Numbered from the stretch's first letter, positions 23,229-35,489 are shown. The stretch is DNA of 64,000 nt from Aselliscus stoliczkanus (GCA_033961575.1 CM066737.1:67352771-67416770), one strand, 5' to 3'. The notes: generated by a model not told the origin, from the letters alone. Program-made: numbers and translations.

Positions 23229-23270
23229 AAAAAACAAAACAAAACAAAACAATAACAACAACAACAAAAG
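23229..23270. repeat. (AAAAC)n/(AAC)n simple repeat
   Basis: AAAAC units followed by AAC units. Confidence 0.9.
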
Positions 23271-23339
23271 GAAAAGCCTCCAGTTCTCGCGAATCAGCTC
23301 ATTCTCTCATCCCATCTATAATCCAAATCCAAAATTCAC

Positions 23340-23935
23340 AGTAGCTCTACCAAAGAAATTGTTAACAGAGATTTGCAGTAGATAGAACTGTAGACAAGTA
23401 GCATTTACAATACATTTCCCCAGAATTGTTGTTCCATTTTTCAGTTCTGAAGGAAGAGCTGGCCACAAAGCTTCCTCACAGTCATAAAAAGGCCAGTCAT
23501 AAACTTCAGTCATAGAAAGGCCAGACGTAGAAACTATCCTTCATTTTGCAATTCCAACCTGAGATCCAAGAAAGAGATTGCTTCTACCATAATAGGAAAG
23601 ATCATTTCTTCATAAAAAAGAAAATATCTTCTTTCACCTATTATTTTTATCTATCTATTCAACAATCCTTGCCACCCGTCTTTCCTAATCTATTGCCTGG
23701 ATTTCAGGTTGGAAATGTGAAGGGAAAAAAGTTACTTTCCACCTTCGGGACTTTGTATGACTAAAATACCATGATCTTTCTCTATGATGAAACTTTGCTA
23801 CCTTCTTTTACCCCAGAACTGAAAAATGGAACTACAGAAGACATATTTGCCAACACTTCTGGATGAAATGTATTTTAAACGCTGCTTGCCTATAATCTTA
23901 TCTACTGCAAATCTCTAATAACCACAATTTTATCC
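23340..23935. repeat. Large diverged inverted repeat (near-palindrome)
   Basis: Left arm about 23340-23610, right arm about 23655-23935, centre near 23633. Exact anchor pairs are: 23431-23449 with 23814-23832 (CAGAACTGAAAAATGGAAC, 19/19), 23367-23384 with 23899-23916 (TATCTACTGCAAATCTCT, 18/18), and 23553-23562 with 23704-23713 (TCAGGTTGGA). All share one centre within a few bases, with partial similarity between them. A 65-codon frame on the minus strand of the left arm (23316-23513) has stops in the matching frame of the right arm. I do not recognise the source sequence. Confidence 0.8.
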
Positions 23936-24176
23936 ATTTTTCCAGTAGAGGAGTGATTCGTATTCATGATTCCCCTCAATCACTGAAACTCAAATGGACT
24001 CTGAATTATTAGGAAAAGGATTAAATGACATTTGCTATGGTTTTATTGTTAAATACTCTATTTTGTACTGTAATGCTTTAAAAAATGATCAAATGATGAA
24101 ATATATAACTATTAAATTTAACCAACCATAACTCCTTTTTGCCTCACTGCGATTAAAAACATCAGCTTTACTGTAC

Positions 24177-24210
24177 AAAATCCTCACTCAAAAAAAAAAA
24201 ATCCTCACTC
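24177..24210. mobile_element. Poly(A)-only insertion with TSD
   Basis: AATCCTCACTC stands on both sides of a run of about ten A. Nothing but A separates the two copies, as if target-primed reverse transcription stopped after copying the tail. Confidence 0.6.
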
Positions 24211-24214
24211 CCTG

Positions 24215-25955
24215 TAATAAGGGGTCAGTCTAAAGCAGCAGGGGTAAAAGGCAGACAACCACAGCTGTATCTTTCAGTAGCCAAGGAATAGCTTTGTTGA
24301 ATGTGTGACTTCAGATCTTTCTACTTTTTTCAAACTCTCTCCTATTCACAGAAATAAATGGTGCAGTGTAACTGTACTTTCAAAGAGTTGAATGTAGACA
24401 CAAGAAAGAAGGCTGAATTCATCTGAGTTCCACATTGCTTTTTACTTAGAAAACTATCTTTTGTTGCCTCAAAAAAGTGTTGTTCATGTTTTGTAGAATC
24501 TCATACATACTATTTTCAGCAATTTACATTATGATAATGTCACACGGAAGACTTAGTCATGATTTAAAAGTATTTGCAAAAGTCATAAATCATGGCTCTG
24601 ATGCTTTTGTCCAAGAAAGAATTTTTCTACCCCTGTGTGTTCAGGTACATCAACACTATTTGATTCATTTTCAAAGATGAAAAATAAAAGTGAAGTGTAT
24701 AATTTTAATAATAGCTTATGGAATTTGTTCAAAAGGAGGAGACACACAACAGAACTAAAAACTAATTATCCTTAAGCAACACAAAGTAAAAATTCATTTT
24801 GCTAGTTTGAGATCCCATAGTCATTTTTATCCTATATTGGCTGCCTGGATAGGCTTTAAAAGGTTGGAATTGGGTTAGAGCAGATGTGTGTTATGTTTTA
24901 CTAGGCCTTAAAAGCTACAAATGTGATGTATGCATATGTGAGTTCTCTCTATATGGTAGGAAGTCAAATCTATGATTTCAACAAAAAGGAGCATTCCATT
25001 TTTTGGAAAATGTTATTATTTAAAGCTACCAAACATGCATATAGGCCACAGGATATATGTCTCTCCACCATAAACATACACACAGACTGAGCTATTATTG
25101 CATAAGCAAAACTCTTTGGGAAGACAGTGTTATACCAGTATCTTTTAACAAATGAAAACAGTGCATCTCTCATCCAATAATTACATTCTTTATGATACCC
25201 TAAAATATAAATCACATAATTAATAAATACTATGGTATGTACATTGTTCTTATTAATATACAAATGTAACTGCTATATAATAACTTTGTGTAGTGAAATA
25301 ATGTGACTGATAAAATGGGTCCAATGAATTCAATCAGATATATTTATTTGAAATATTTGCACACTTAGTTATGCCACTGGTTAGTCACTGCAAAATATTA
25401 AAATTTTTTCAGACAAACATGATAACATAGGAAGACTTGATTTTCTGCTTTTACAAATAACAAATTCAATTTCTCCACAAGTCAACACACGGATAAGCTT
25501 TCTATGAAATTACTGGAAGTGACATTATTATGACTTTCTTGATGGTTTCTAAATGATTGAATGTTATTTAGAAAGTAGAACCTGAATTATGGTTACAACA
25601 TGTGCTTGTGGAGCCAGAAGTTAGAAGTCAATTATTCTTTTCAGGTTATTTCATTGCACAGCCTTGACAATACATTTTAACCGCTGAGCAAATCTGTGGA
25701 AATGGTATACTAATTCTAATCTCTCTCCAATCATGGTGGAAGAAATAACAATGGGAATGTCATAGGTTGTAAAAGTAGCATATTTGTGTCTGATAATCTC
25801 TAATATAAATATGTGCAAATGTAAGGTAAATAGAAAATGAAGGTACAATTAACACAGATTTTATATATTAATGATTTGATTACATATGAAACAAATGACA
25901 ATGGTTGCATTGATCATACTCAAAGTATAACAAAAATAATCAATGAAAACTACCG
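24215..25955. other. No recognisable feature
   Basis: About 1.7 kb of AT-rich DNA. The 97-codon minus-strand frame at 24970-25263 has no known motif and ordinary AT-rich composition. Confidence 0.45.
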
Positions 25956-25958
25956 CTA

Positions 25959-26395
25959 GGGCCGGCCTAGTGGCACATTGGTTAAGCGCTGGTTTTGGGA
26001 TGCCAGCGGCCCCGGTTCGGATCCCACATGAGGGCCAGTGACACTGCCCTCTACAGCTAACAACAGCTCCACTTGGAGCTGGGCTGTGCGAGCCCCGGTG
26101 ATGGTGTGGGCTGCAGCCCCTGCTGCAGTGGGCTGCCATAGGCTACAGTGAGTGGCCCACAGCCAGCGTGAGCGGCTGGCAGCCAAGCATGAGCTGCCAA
26201 TAGCTGCGGTGAGCGACATCCAGAGGCCAGCGACCTATCTGCCTCATCCGGGAAGAGCGCAATGACAATACAGTGAAGCAACATCCTCCGCAACTAAACT
26301 GAAGAACAAAAAGACAGCAACTTGTCTGTTCCCCTTCCCTGATTCCCCAACGCTGTTCCCCTCCGCCAATTCCCCAATAAAATCTTTAAAAAAAT
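25959..26395 (+). mobile_element. Long SINE
   Basis: Head GGGCCGGCCTAGTGGCACAT, B-box region GGTTCGGATCCC, and a body as in the other long copies but lacking the CAACATGGGC piece near 26270. End CCCCAATAAAATCTTTAAAA. No clear TSD seen. Four antisense open frames (67-92 codons) are artefacts. Confidence 0.9.
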
Positions 26396-26483
26396 AAAAA
26401 AATAAATATTTACCTTTTTCAGTTTCAGTACATTTGTTCATATTCATCAGTACATAAGTATTTATTTATAATAACTGAAAGCT

Positions 26484-26607
26484 AGGGCCGGCTGAGTGGC
26501 GCGGTGGTTAAGTGCTGGCTTGGGAAGCCAGCGGCCCTGGTTCGGTCCCACATATGAGAGCCAGTGACACTGCCCTCAAAAAAACAAACAAACAAAAAAC
26601 CCAAACA
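26484..26607 (+). mobile_element. Short tRNA-derived SINE
   Basis: GGGCCGGCTGAGTGGCGCGG to CACTGCCCTC, then AAAC-type tail. TSD AATAACTGAAAGCT, exact, at 26470-26483 and 26608-26621. Confidence 0.93.
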
Positions 26608-26621
26608 AATAACTGAAAGCT

Positions 26622-27015
26622 GAAATAAGTTGGGCTGTAATTTAAATCACGAAAATACAGTAATTTAGCATCAGAAGCTATGTTTTAGCCCCTGCTATAT
26701 CCAGATAGAAAAACAGAGTTCCATTTCCAACAGAAAAAAATATAACTTTAATAAACATTTAACATTAGTGCCATACATTGCATTCATTGAAAAGATAGCA
26801 GATACATCATTTCATATGTGATTTTAAATATAGAGCTTTAAATTCAGATAAAAAGGTCACTGTAATAATTAATAATATAGATATAATAGTAATAATTTGC
26901 ATTTAATATAAATTTAAATTATATAAACAAAATATCATTAATACACCTTGAAGGAATTTCAGTAAATAGAACTGAGTTATGTAGTGGATAAAGAGCAGTT
27001 ATAAAAATTGAACCA
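26622..27015. other. No recognisable feature
   Basis: Very AT-rich DNA, nothing assignable. Confidence 0.45.
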
Positions 27016-27019
27016 GGGA

Positions 27020-27435
27020 TTAGATGTGTGGTCAAGATGGCAGAGGGCATAAATGCTGTGCTTGCTTCCTCTCATGACCACATCAGAATGAAAACTGAAT
27101 TATAGAACAACTATCTCTGAGAATCACCTGAAGGCTAGCTGAATGGAATTCCTAAAACTAAGGATATACAGAAGAAGCCACGGTGAGACTAGTAGGAGGG
27201 ACGGAGATGCAGACTGGGCAGGCCCCACACCCACTCTGTAGTGATTAAGAATCGGGAGGAATACCTAAGCTGTGGAGGTCCCCACTGAGGAACAAGGGGT
27301 CCCAGCCCTACATGGGCTCCCTAGCTCCAGGCATCAGTGCCCAAAAAAGGAGTTCCCATAACATCTGGCTGTGAAAAACCAGTGGGGAATGCTTCCAAGT
27401 GAGACAGAGGCCTGCTAGAGTCCCAGGTGTTATTC
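27020..27435 (+). repeat. Orphan L1 5' UTR
   Basis: GGTCAAGATGGCAGAGG marks the L1 5' terminus. GAGAATCACCTGAAGGCTAG, GGAGGTCCCCACTGAGGAAC and a GAGACAGAGG block follow, as in bat L1 5' UTRs. This part normally holds the L1 internal promoter. ORF1, ORF2 and the poly(A) are missing downstream. Confidence 0.7.
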
Positions 27436-27439
27436 TTTA

Positions 27440-27958
27440 GGGGCTTTAAGTCTCCTAGTAACTTAAGATCATTTTATAATTGAATAGATCATTCTGTCTA
27501 ATAGGTAGTATAAGAAGAGCTCACTGGCTACTGAAAGGGCAAGCAATCCCAGACCTCATATAATAGGCCTAACATTTCCATAAGTAGCTATTAATTTTTG
27601 ACTTTTCATTCTCCCTGTCAGAAAGGAAAGCACATTTCTAAGAGTAGTAATACATTAACTCCAATAGCATGGATTTATTTTGTAGAATTAGCTAGCTATC
27701 AGTTTATTGGCAGAGAACAGAGCCTGAAGAAATAAGAGACTGGGTAAGAACATGTTGATGAAGGAAAATTTATAAGAAGTGACAGGGGAAAACAATTGTA
27801 GATTCCAGGATATTGTTCAAATAGTGTTGGATCATTTGGGACATACCGCATAAGTATCCAAATTGTGGTTGACTGAATGAGGACATCAAGTCCTAGAGTG
27901 GAGAGACAGACAATGTAGATGGTGGATACTGAAATGGAGATGTGTTGGGACATGTAGA
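27440..27958. other. No recognisable feature
   Basis: No element recognised between the orphan L1 5' UTR and the twin-primed L1. Confidence 0.45.
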
Positions 27959-27973
27959 ACAGAAGCACTATTT

Positions 27974-28458
27974 CTTTTTAAATTTGAAGTCCACAATCTT
28001 GTTTGTTTTTAAATAATATATACTTGAGTTACATTAATTTTCTCAACACTACTTTTTTTTACATTTGACTTTTTTAAATTAAATTTATTGGAGTGACATT
28101 AGTTAGTAAAATTACACAGGTTTCAAGCATACAATTCTACAATATATCATTTATATGTCATATTGTATATTCACCATCCAGAGTCAGTTCTCCTTCCATT
28201 GCCATACATTTGACCCTATTTACCCTCTTCTATCACTTCCCTGCCCCCTTACCCTCTGGTAAATTGTTGCCTGTGTCTATGAGTTTTTGTTTGTTTGTCT
28301 TGTTCATTTGTTGCTTTAAGTTTTATATCCCACATGGAGGTTCCTTAAAAAATTAAGAATAGAATTACCATAAGACCCAGCAATCCCTCTTCTGGGTATC
28401 TGCGCAAAAAATCTGAAAACATTTATCCATAAAGATATATGGACCCCTATATTCACTT
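27974..28458 (-). mobile_element. 5'-inverted (twin-primed) L1
   Basis: TSD CAGAAGCACTATTT, 14 bp exact, at 27960-27973 and 28459-28472. From about 28080 to 28336 the L1 3' UTR is antisense (AGTTCTCCTTCCATTGCCAT, TGTGTCTATGAGTTTTTG). From 28337 to 28458 ORF2 sequence is sense (GACCCAGCAATCCC, CTTCTGGGTATCTGC). Opposite orientations inside one TSD pair, with part of L1 missing at the junction, are the signature of twin priming. The stretch 27974-28079 is less clear, T-rich tail complement. Confidence 0.88.
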
Positions 28459-28594
28459 CAGAAGCACTATTTTAACATTCCAAGTTTACACTAACAGTCA
28501 ATTCCAACAACATACTACTAGTTTGGTATCCACTGTTTTAAAGTCATATAAATACAGGATATTGAATCTTACTATCACTACCACTAATAATAAT

Positions 28595-28745
28595 AACAGC
28601 TAACCTTGCATAGCACTTCTTTATGTGAGACACTGACAAAATTAATTTTGGATACATAGACTTATTTAATATATAGTTATTTAATCTTTACAACAACCGA
28701 GTGAAGTGAGTATGACTATAATCGCCATTTTACTACCTTGAAAAA
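28595..28745 (-). repeat. MIR SINE, antisense
   Basis: TAATAACAGCTAACCTTGCA, TTAATCTTTACAACAACC and CGCCATTTTAC match the reverse complement of the MIR 3' half. Confidence 0.7.
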
Positions 28746-28749
28746 GACC

Positions 28750-29368
28750 TTATTCCATCACTTAAAATACTTTCATGTTTGTAGATGTGAGATTGTTTCA
28801 AGGAAACCAATATCTGTGGATTATAACCCTTTCCTTGCTATATTTTTAGTCATTGCTACTTTGTCCTTTTTATAATCTTTCAACAGCACTGAAAAGTAAA
28901 CTAAATTATCTAATAGAGAATCTCCAGAACTGGAAACTAGTAAGGTCATTTAGAAGAACACACCTTTGTCTAAGCATCAGTTGGGAAGTACAGAAGCCCA
29001 TTTAATTTCGAATGAGATAAATGGCCTCTTTTAAGGAGTCTATCTGCACTATATCTATTTGTTTTTCCTTTTATTTACTTGTTTTTTTACTTTTAAAATT
29101 TCATTTAAAGTACTAAAGAAACAATGCCCAACAGCCCACTCTATTTGTCAAAATGTCAAGATGATTTTCAGCTAACCATCAATACCCCTCAATAAAGGGC
29201 TAATTCTGAATCTTCTGTGAATGCTGGAATATTTTTGTGCACCAGCAGTATAGAATTATTTCTAAGCTCATTAATTAGAGTAAAGCAAAAACCAAAACAA
29301 AACAATACAAAAAATACCTATGTATGATAAAGCAGAGTGAAAAACATTTTTTCTAGTGAATGTTCTAT
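28750..29368. other. No recognisable feature
   Basis: AT-rich DNA, nothing assignable. Confidence 0.45.
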
Positions 29369-29371
29369 ATA

Positions 29372-29500
29372 CAGAGGGTGCCAAAAAATGTATACACATT
29401 AAGAAAGGAAAACCTGTATTAAAATTGTAATACTAAATATATACCAATAACAAAAGATGGATACAAGTTATGTGTATACATTTTTTGGCACCTTCCAATG
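29372..29500. mobile_element. Mariner-type MITE, copy 2
   Basis: 129 bp. The left TIR is CAGAGGGTGCCAAAAAATGT and the right end includes TGTATACATTTTTTGGCACC. The interior AATACTAAATATATACC is shared with copies 1 and 3. TA target site on both sides (29370-29371, 29501-29502). No coding capacity. Confidence 0.9.
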
Positions 29501-29725
29501 TATGAATAAAAATAGACAATTTACATCAGTGTATTTCCTTGTTTTCAATTTTAGTTCTCTGACAAAACTCTAACTTAAAACATAAAGATACATTATTACA
29601 ACAAAGACTGATATACTACTTTTCCTAAAGTATGGCATGGTTTATCAAAAAACCATACTCTATAATAATGTGAGACCAGTACCATAGATTTTGCTAGCAC
29701 ATCTGCATTACATTGATATATGATA

Positions 29726-29773
29726 TAATAATAACAACAACAACAACAACAACAATAATAATAATAATAATAA
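29726..29773. repeat. (AAC)n/(AAT)n microsatellite
   Basis: AAC units followed by AAT units. It causes the Tyr/Cys-rich frame on the minus strand at 29596-29796. Confidence 0.93.
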
Positions 29774-29774
29774 A

Positions 29775-31905
29775 CTGGGAACTGAATAAATGTCATCTTT
29801 CATCACAGTAAATTACATCTGTTCCTGTGTCTTCATTACAATATCTGCATAGATTGTATGTATGCAATCTTCAGTTATTTGGAGTGAAAAAGGGAGGGAT
29901 AAAAAGCAAAGAAAGGGCTTTTAGTGTTCATGGACCTCCAGAAACCACAGTTCAGTAGCTACCCAAATTGTTTTCAGGCAGTTTGGCACATCTCATCAAG
30001 TCCTTCAGATTAAATTTGAAACGCAGTCACAAATGTGAAAATATAGTAGTCTATACACTAGACCCCAGAGTTTCAGCTCATTTTTACACAGATTTCTGCA
30101 AAAAGCCTTTGAGAGTTGACAACAGATTATCCTCCAAATAAAATCTATGTATTGCATTGGAAACTATCCTGTTCAAACATAAAAAAAGAAACTGTACTTT
30201 CCAGGCAGTATAAATAGTCTTGTGCACAAACAATTTTAGGTTCCTTAAAAGCTTCTGAAGAAGGTAGCCCTACCTCTCAACAAAAATTGTTTTCATCCTA
30301 TGTTTGTTGGCAGTCATTAAGGGCACCTTTCTAGAAAAGGCTCAGTAATATTAATTTATCCATTTCTCAGAATTATCCTGAATTGTAGACATTCATGAAG
30401 GATTAAATTTTGCTGTCTGATGTCTTTTATTCCAGGGAAGTATAACAAAATAAACTTTACAGCAGGTATCAGCATAACTTTTTCTTTGTGTGTTAAATAA
30501 TTGCTTAAAAAGCACATAGTACTTTGCAATGTCTAATAGCTCGACCCAGTCCTGCACACATTCTATTCCATACACTGGATCCATACTTGAATATTTTTGT
30601 TTGTTTCCCTACTAATGCAATTAGGAAGCACAACTTCAGAGCAAGCAGGAATAAAAATGAGCCATTATAATGATTGACACTTATTTGACTAAGCTTCCCC
30701 CCCAGAACAGTAAAAGATAACAAGAATATTTCATATGGGTTAAATATACATAAATAGGTTTATGTTAATAATAATTGATTAAATTTACTATCAATATAAT
30801 TCTAAATGGAATTCATATATGATGTCATAATTTGAATCTTATTAAGAAAAAGTTAACTGCAATAATAAGTTTAGTACGGCCAGTTCAGTTTATGATTGTA
30901 GAGAGTCTGAAAATTTGAACCCACTAAAAGAAATATGGATAATTTAGTCAACTACTAAAAAAGGTAATTTGTCTAAAATGGGAAATTTTAAATCAGATGA
31001 TTAACACTGCAGTGTTCATCAAGAAAAAAGACTGAAATTTAAGAAAGATATCTTTCTTCATTCCATGTAAACTTCATGTAAAAGGAAACAATCTAAAGCA
31101 AATAAAATCACTTATATGAAAGTGTATGGCTAGTGAAAGGTGAATGAATGGAATAAGTATGCTTAGAAACACAGGCTATATTACACGTTGATATAGCATT
31201 TTACATGGCTATATGTGCAAAATTGTTCATCAGCTCATGAAAAATGTTAACCTCTTTGTATTAGAAAATAACGTGATTTGTGGAACTTGACATGGAATCA
31301 TGTGGGAGGAAAGTTAGGGTTTGGCATTAAAACCTAAACAGAATTGTAAATAGGAAAAATAAAATGAAATAAAATCACACTAAATCACTGACTCATCAAG
31401 GTTTGCTATGATATGAAATTAGATGAAAAGAAAACCTTCAGTTCTAATAAGGAAAAGATATCAATCCCAAGTTCAGTGCATTTTGCTTTAATCATGCTGC
31501 AACACTGTACTCTCATGGTTAGGAGATTAAAGCAGCAATAATGAAGATCATTTTAATAAAACTGCAAAGAAATCCTTATCCTTACATTGACATAGTTGTT
31601 CGTGTCATTAGGAAGAACATGGGCAACTGTTTTCCATATCCCCCAATGCAGCATAACTTGGTTAATTTATTCAGTTTAAAACATCTGCTTTTACATGGTG
31701 CTAAGTATTGCTATAGGTGTTTCTGAAATGATTAATCCCAATTGGAATTATCATATAGTGGGCTGGGGATATTGATTGTCCTATCCTGCCAATTTAATTT
31801 TTAGCTCAAGAGATCTGGCTCTAGTGTTCAGATCCCAGAATCACATACTTCTTGACAAATGGTATGTGTTCAACACATTTAAGCAATGATAGATGTATAG
31901 ATAGA
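29775..31905. other. No recognisable feature
   Basis: About 2.1 kb. Short open frames of 61-72 codons only, without motifs. Confidence 0.45.
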
Positions 31906-31917
31906 GAGATAAATCTT

Positions 31918-32559
31918 TTTTTAAAATTTTTTTTATTATTATTATTATTACAGATGTACAAAACAATGCAATAGTTATTTTTTTCACTTCTTACAAAGTG
32001 ACTACCCCCTCCCCCCTCCCTTGCTCCCCCATCCCTGATATTATATATATCTATTACAATTTCATTGACTCCATCCCCACACTATATTCCACATCCCATG
32101 ACTATATATGTGTTAAATTATAGTTGACATATAATATTATTCAGTGGCAGCTTCAGATGTACAGTGCAGTATCTGGCCACTACACTGTCCATGAAATGGT
32201 CTCCCTGACAAGACATGAGTCTATCTGGTCCCCTAAAAAAATATTTACAACATTATTGATTATATTCCCTAAACCGTCTCTTCTGTTTCTGCAGTAGTAT
32301 TGTAGTTATCAGTTTGTGTTGCCTTGTCCCTTCCCCTTCTCCCTCACGCCTATTCCTATCCCATCTAGCCCTCATCAGTTTTTTCTTTGTGTCTCTAAGA
32401 CTATTTCTGTTTACATTGCTCATTTATTTAGTTCTTTAGATACCACATATAAGTGAGATCATATGGTATTTGTCTTTCTCTGACTGACTTATTTCACTTA
32501 ACGTAATATTCTCTAAGTCCATCCATATGGTTGCAAATGGTATGAATTCTTTCTTCTTT
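31918..32559 (-). mobile_element. 5'-truncated L1, antisense
   Basis: TSD GAGATAAATCTT at 31906-31917 and 32560-32571. Poly(A) side on the left as T and ATT units. The 3' UTR is related to that of the L1 at 16453. On the right is the end of ORF2, where the reverse complement includes the family's HMISLI-type ending (near 32450-32470) and WMDLE region. Confidence 0.92.
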
Positions 32560-32574
32560 GAGATAAATCTTATT

Positions 32575-33230
32575 TTAAGCTTTGATCTGCTTTTTCTAAT
32601 ATCAAGAGACTATAACTGATTTCATAACTGTCTTTTTAAATGTCGTGGAATAGATTCACAGCTGCAGCATAACAGAAAATAGTACTCATAATTTCCTAAT
32701 AATGAAAAATCCCTTAACGGTCTGCCCATGTCTTCCCATCAGAAATAGTGAAATTAATATACACTAGGGCAGATTTCATTCTTGTTATTCATCATGGTTA
32801 CAGTATGTTAATAGTGAAGGTAAGTGTTCAGATTTGATCACAAAATTGACCTCTTATCTAATTAACCATATAGCTCATAAATATCCAAACTTGACCAAAA
32901 AGAATCAATGCTAATCTGATTTTATTTTTGCATAATCCATTGCAAAGAGTTTAACATATCTCCTTTTTTTTATCATGAATAACACCTGTACTCTTCCATA
33001 TTTTCATTTTAATTTTGGAACATGTATTATGACACACTGTCCTTAACCTTATCATGTGATGATATTCTTCCTTTAGTGTTTTATATAATTGAATGATATA
33101 GACTTACTAAATAATACCCAACCATGTCCTCTTTCAGTGTATTCATATAGTCTATTTATATTAAATTCTATAAATTTAATTTCTATATTCTTTTCAAAGA
33201 TTGAACTAAGATATTATTTTTGGACAACAT
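32575..33230. other. No recognisable feature
   Basis: AT-rich DNA, nothing assignable. Confidence 0.45.
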
Positions 33231-33247
33231 TAAAAATGTGAAGTTTA

Positions 33248-33695
33248 GGGCCAGCCGAGTGGCGCATTGGTTAAGCGCTGGTTTTGGGATGCCAGCGGCC
33301 CCGGTTCGGATCCCACATGAGGGCCAGTGACACTGCCCTTTACAGCTAACAACAGCTCCAGCTAATAACAGCTCCACCTGGAGCTAGGCTGTGCGAGCCC
33401 CGGTAATGGTGTGGGCTGCAGCCCCTGCTGCAGTGGGCTGCCATAGGCTACAGTGAGTGGCCCTCAGCCAGCGTGAGCGGCTGGCAGCCAAGCGTGAGCT
33501 GCCAATAGCTGCGATGAGCGACATCCAGAGGCCGGCTATCGATCTGCCTCATCCGGGAAGAGCGCAATGATGATACCAACAGTGAAGCAACATCCTCCGC
33601 AACTAAACTGAGGAACAAAAAGACAGCAACTTGTCTGTTCCCCTTCCCCGATTCCCCAACGCTGTTCCCCTCCACCAAATCCCCAATAAAAAAAA
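33248..33695 (+). mobile_element. Long SINE with internal small duplication
   Basis: Head GGGCCAGCCGAGTGGCGCAT, end CCCCAATAAAAAA. TSD AAAAATGTGAAGTTTA, exact, at 33232-33247 and 33696-33711. A CAGCTAA-AACAGCTCCA unit is doubled at about 33343-33377 compared with the other long copies. Confidence 0.94.
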
Positions 33696-33711
33696 AAAAA
33701 TGTGAAGTTTA

Positions 33712-35360
33712 AAATCCTCTAAGTTCTATAATTTTTATCCATTTTTGTATGAAAAATTTTGAACATGAACACTATCAAATTTATACTAAGAACTAAAATA
33801 AATTTTAAATTTAGTAATTCATTAGATAGTTTTCAAACAATCATTTGCTGTACAGCTGCTGTGGAATGAAATGACAAACTCCAAAAGCATTATTTTAGAA
33901 CTTCTCTTCCTTGCCTACTTCCCTTTTCCCTTCTCCTCATCTTCTTTCTTTCCTTCTCCTCCTTTGTTGCACCTCATCTTTCTTCCTGTTGTCCCATAAC
34001 TCTTTATTCTTTTTTCCAAAGAAATTCAGGTCAAAGAATTTAATTGACTTGAATAGCATCTATGTCTGAATGTACATGTCACAACTAGCTCAGGTCCGGC
34101 CAACAGTGGGCCGTCCATAAATGATCCTTGAATGAAAGAATGAAATGAATCCCCATAGCATATATCACAATGTGTATTTCAGACACAACAGGCTAGTTTT
34201 CACTCTGCCACCAGATTAGTTTAAGAAGAGTATGAGCCCATCATACAGGATCCAGATGAGTTGAAAATATGGGATAATTATTAGGTCAATAATCCATAGT
34301 TCACCTGTTTTTAACTTGGACTCTTGCTTTTTGAAGGAAAAGCCATGTGACAAGGGAGTCATAAAACACAATCTCCAGAGATTACAATTTTATGCCTCAT
34401 AGTTTAAGACTTTTAAGATTAATTGATGTTAATTTTCCCCATAAATTGTATATAACTCAATCACATTAATATCTGTTATTACTGCACATTGAGTATTTTC
34501 TTCCATTAATCATCTTGCCAGATCCAACTTTGCAACTTTAAATATCAGCTTCCTACGTATGCTTTTATTTCCTTTTTTTTACCCATTCCCCTGACAATGC
34601 TTGCATGTAAATATACACAAATTAAAATAAAATAGTTCAAAATACAGATGCAACTATCTAAATGTTTCATCTTATGAAAGAAACCCTTGATTCAGAAACG
34701 GTAAGATTAAGTTGTTGTGGAGATAAACGGCAGTATGGGCAATAGGCATATCCAGTAAGACGTTAAAAAGCATGTTTTCTGGCATATCATCTTTTAGTCA
34801 GTTTAGTCCCATGAGCTCAGTGCACAAATGGACGTCATCTATCGTAATCACCCAACTGCCATCACCAGCACTGATACGTAAAATTCAGTTAGCTAAACAA
34901 ATAAACAACAACAAAAACCCCACACAGATGCTTAGAATGCTATACAGAGAACTTACTCTGAACTTTAACATATATTTTGTCTGTTCCTTGGTTCATTTGC
35001 TGGAAACAATTTTTATTCTTCCTACCCCATCGATTTATTTTTGGCAGTAATTTTAGACTAGATTTCAAGTTTTTCCCACATTTAATACTACACCTAATAA
35101 ACTATGAGCTATTTCTTACTATAATGTTTTAAAAATTATTAGATAAATAGACTTTTTAGGAAGATAACTACACTTGCATTAAGAGGATAAAGCATAACTT
35201 AAGACAATTGGTATTGTTTATAATCCCTTAGGATGGCGCATTCTCACTGGGTTAATAATTGCCATCTAATAAATTGTTCTATCACTTGAGGAAATATGGG
35301 TTAATTTATGTCCAAAAAGGTATTCGGTGAACTACGTTGAGACAGTTTTTTAATCGCCAA
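33712..35360. other. No gene; one polypyrimidine tract
   Basis: A C/T-rich tract at about 33898-34020. The rest is AT-rich without recognisable elements. The 92-codon frame at 34772-35050 has no motif. Confidence 0.45.
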
Positions 35361-35374
35361 TGCCTGAATTGGGT

Positions 35375-35475
35375 TTTTTTTTTTGAGGGCAGTGTAATTG
35401 GCCCTCATATGTGGGACCAAACTGGGGCTGCTGGCTTCCCAAGCCAGCGCTTAACCACCGCGCCACATGGCCAGT
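35375..35475 (-). mobile_element. Short tRNA-derived SINE
   Basis: T run, then the reverse complement of the head. TSD CCTGAATTGGGT, exact, at 35363-35374 and 35476-35487. Confidence 0.92.
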
Positions 35476-35489
35476 CCTGAATTGGGTCT

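Noticed and set aside
23316..23513. 65-codon minus-strand frame in the inverted repeat
   Set aside because: Composition looks protein-like, but the matching frame of the other arm has stops, and I recognise no family.
23340..23935. CRISPR array or bacterial mobile element
   Set aside because: No regular spaced repeats; the sequence context is mammalian throughout.
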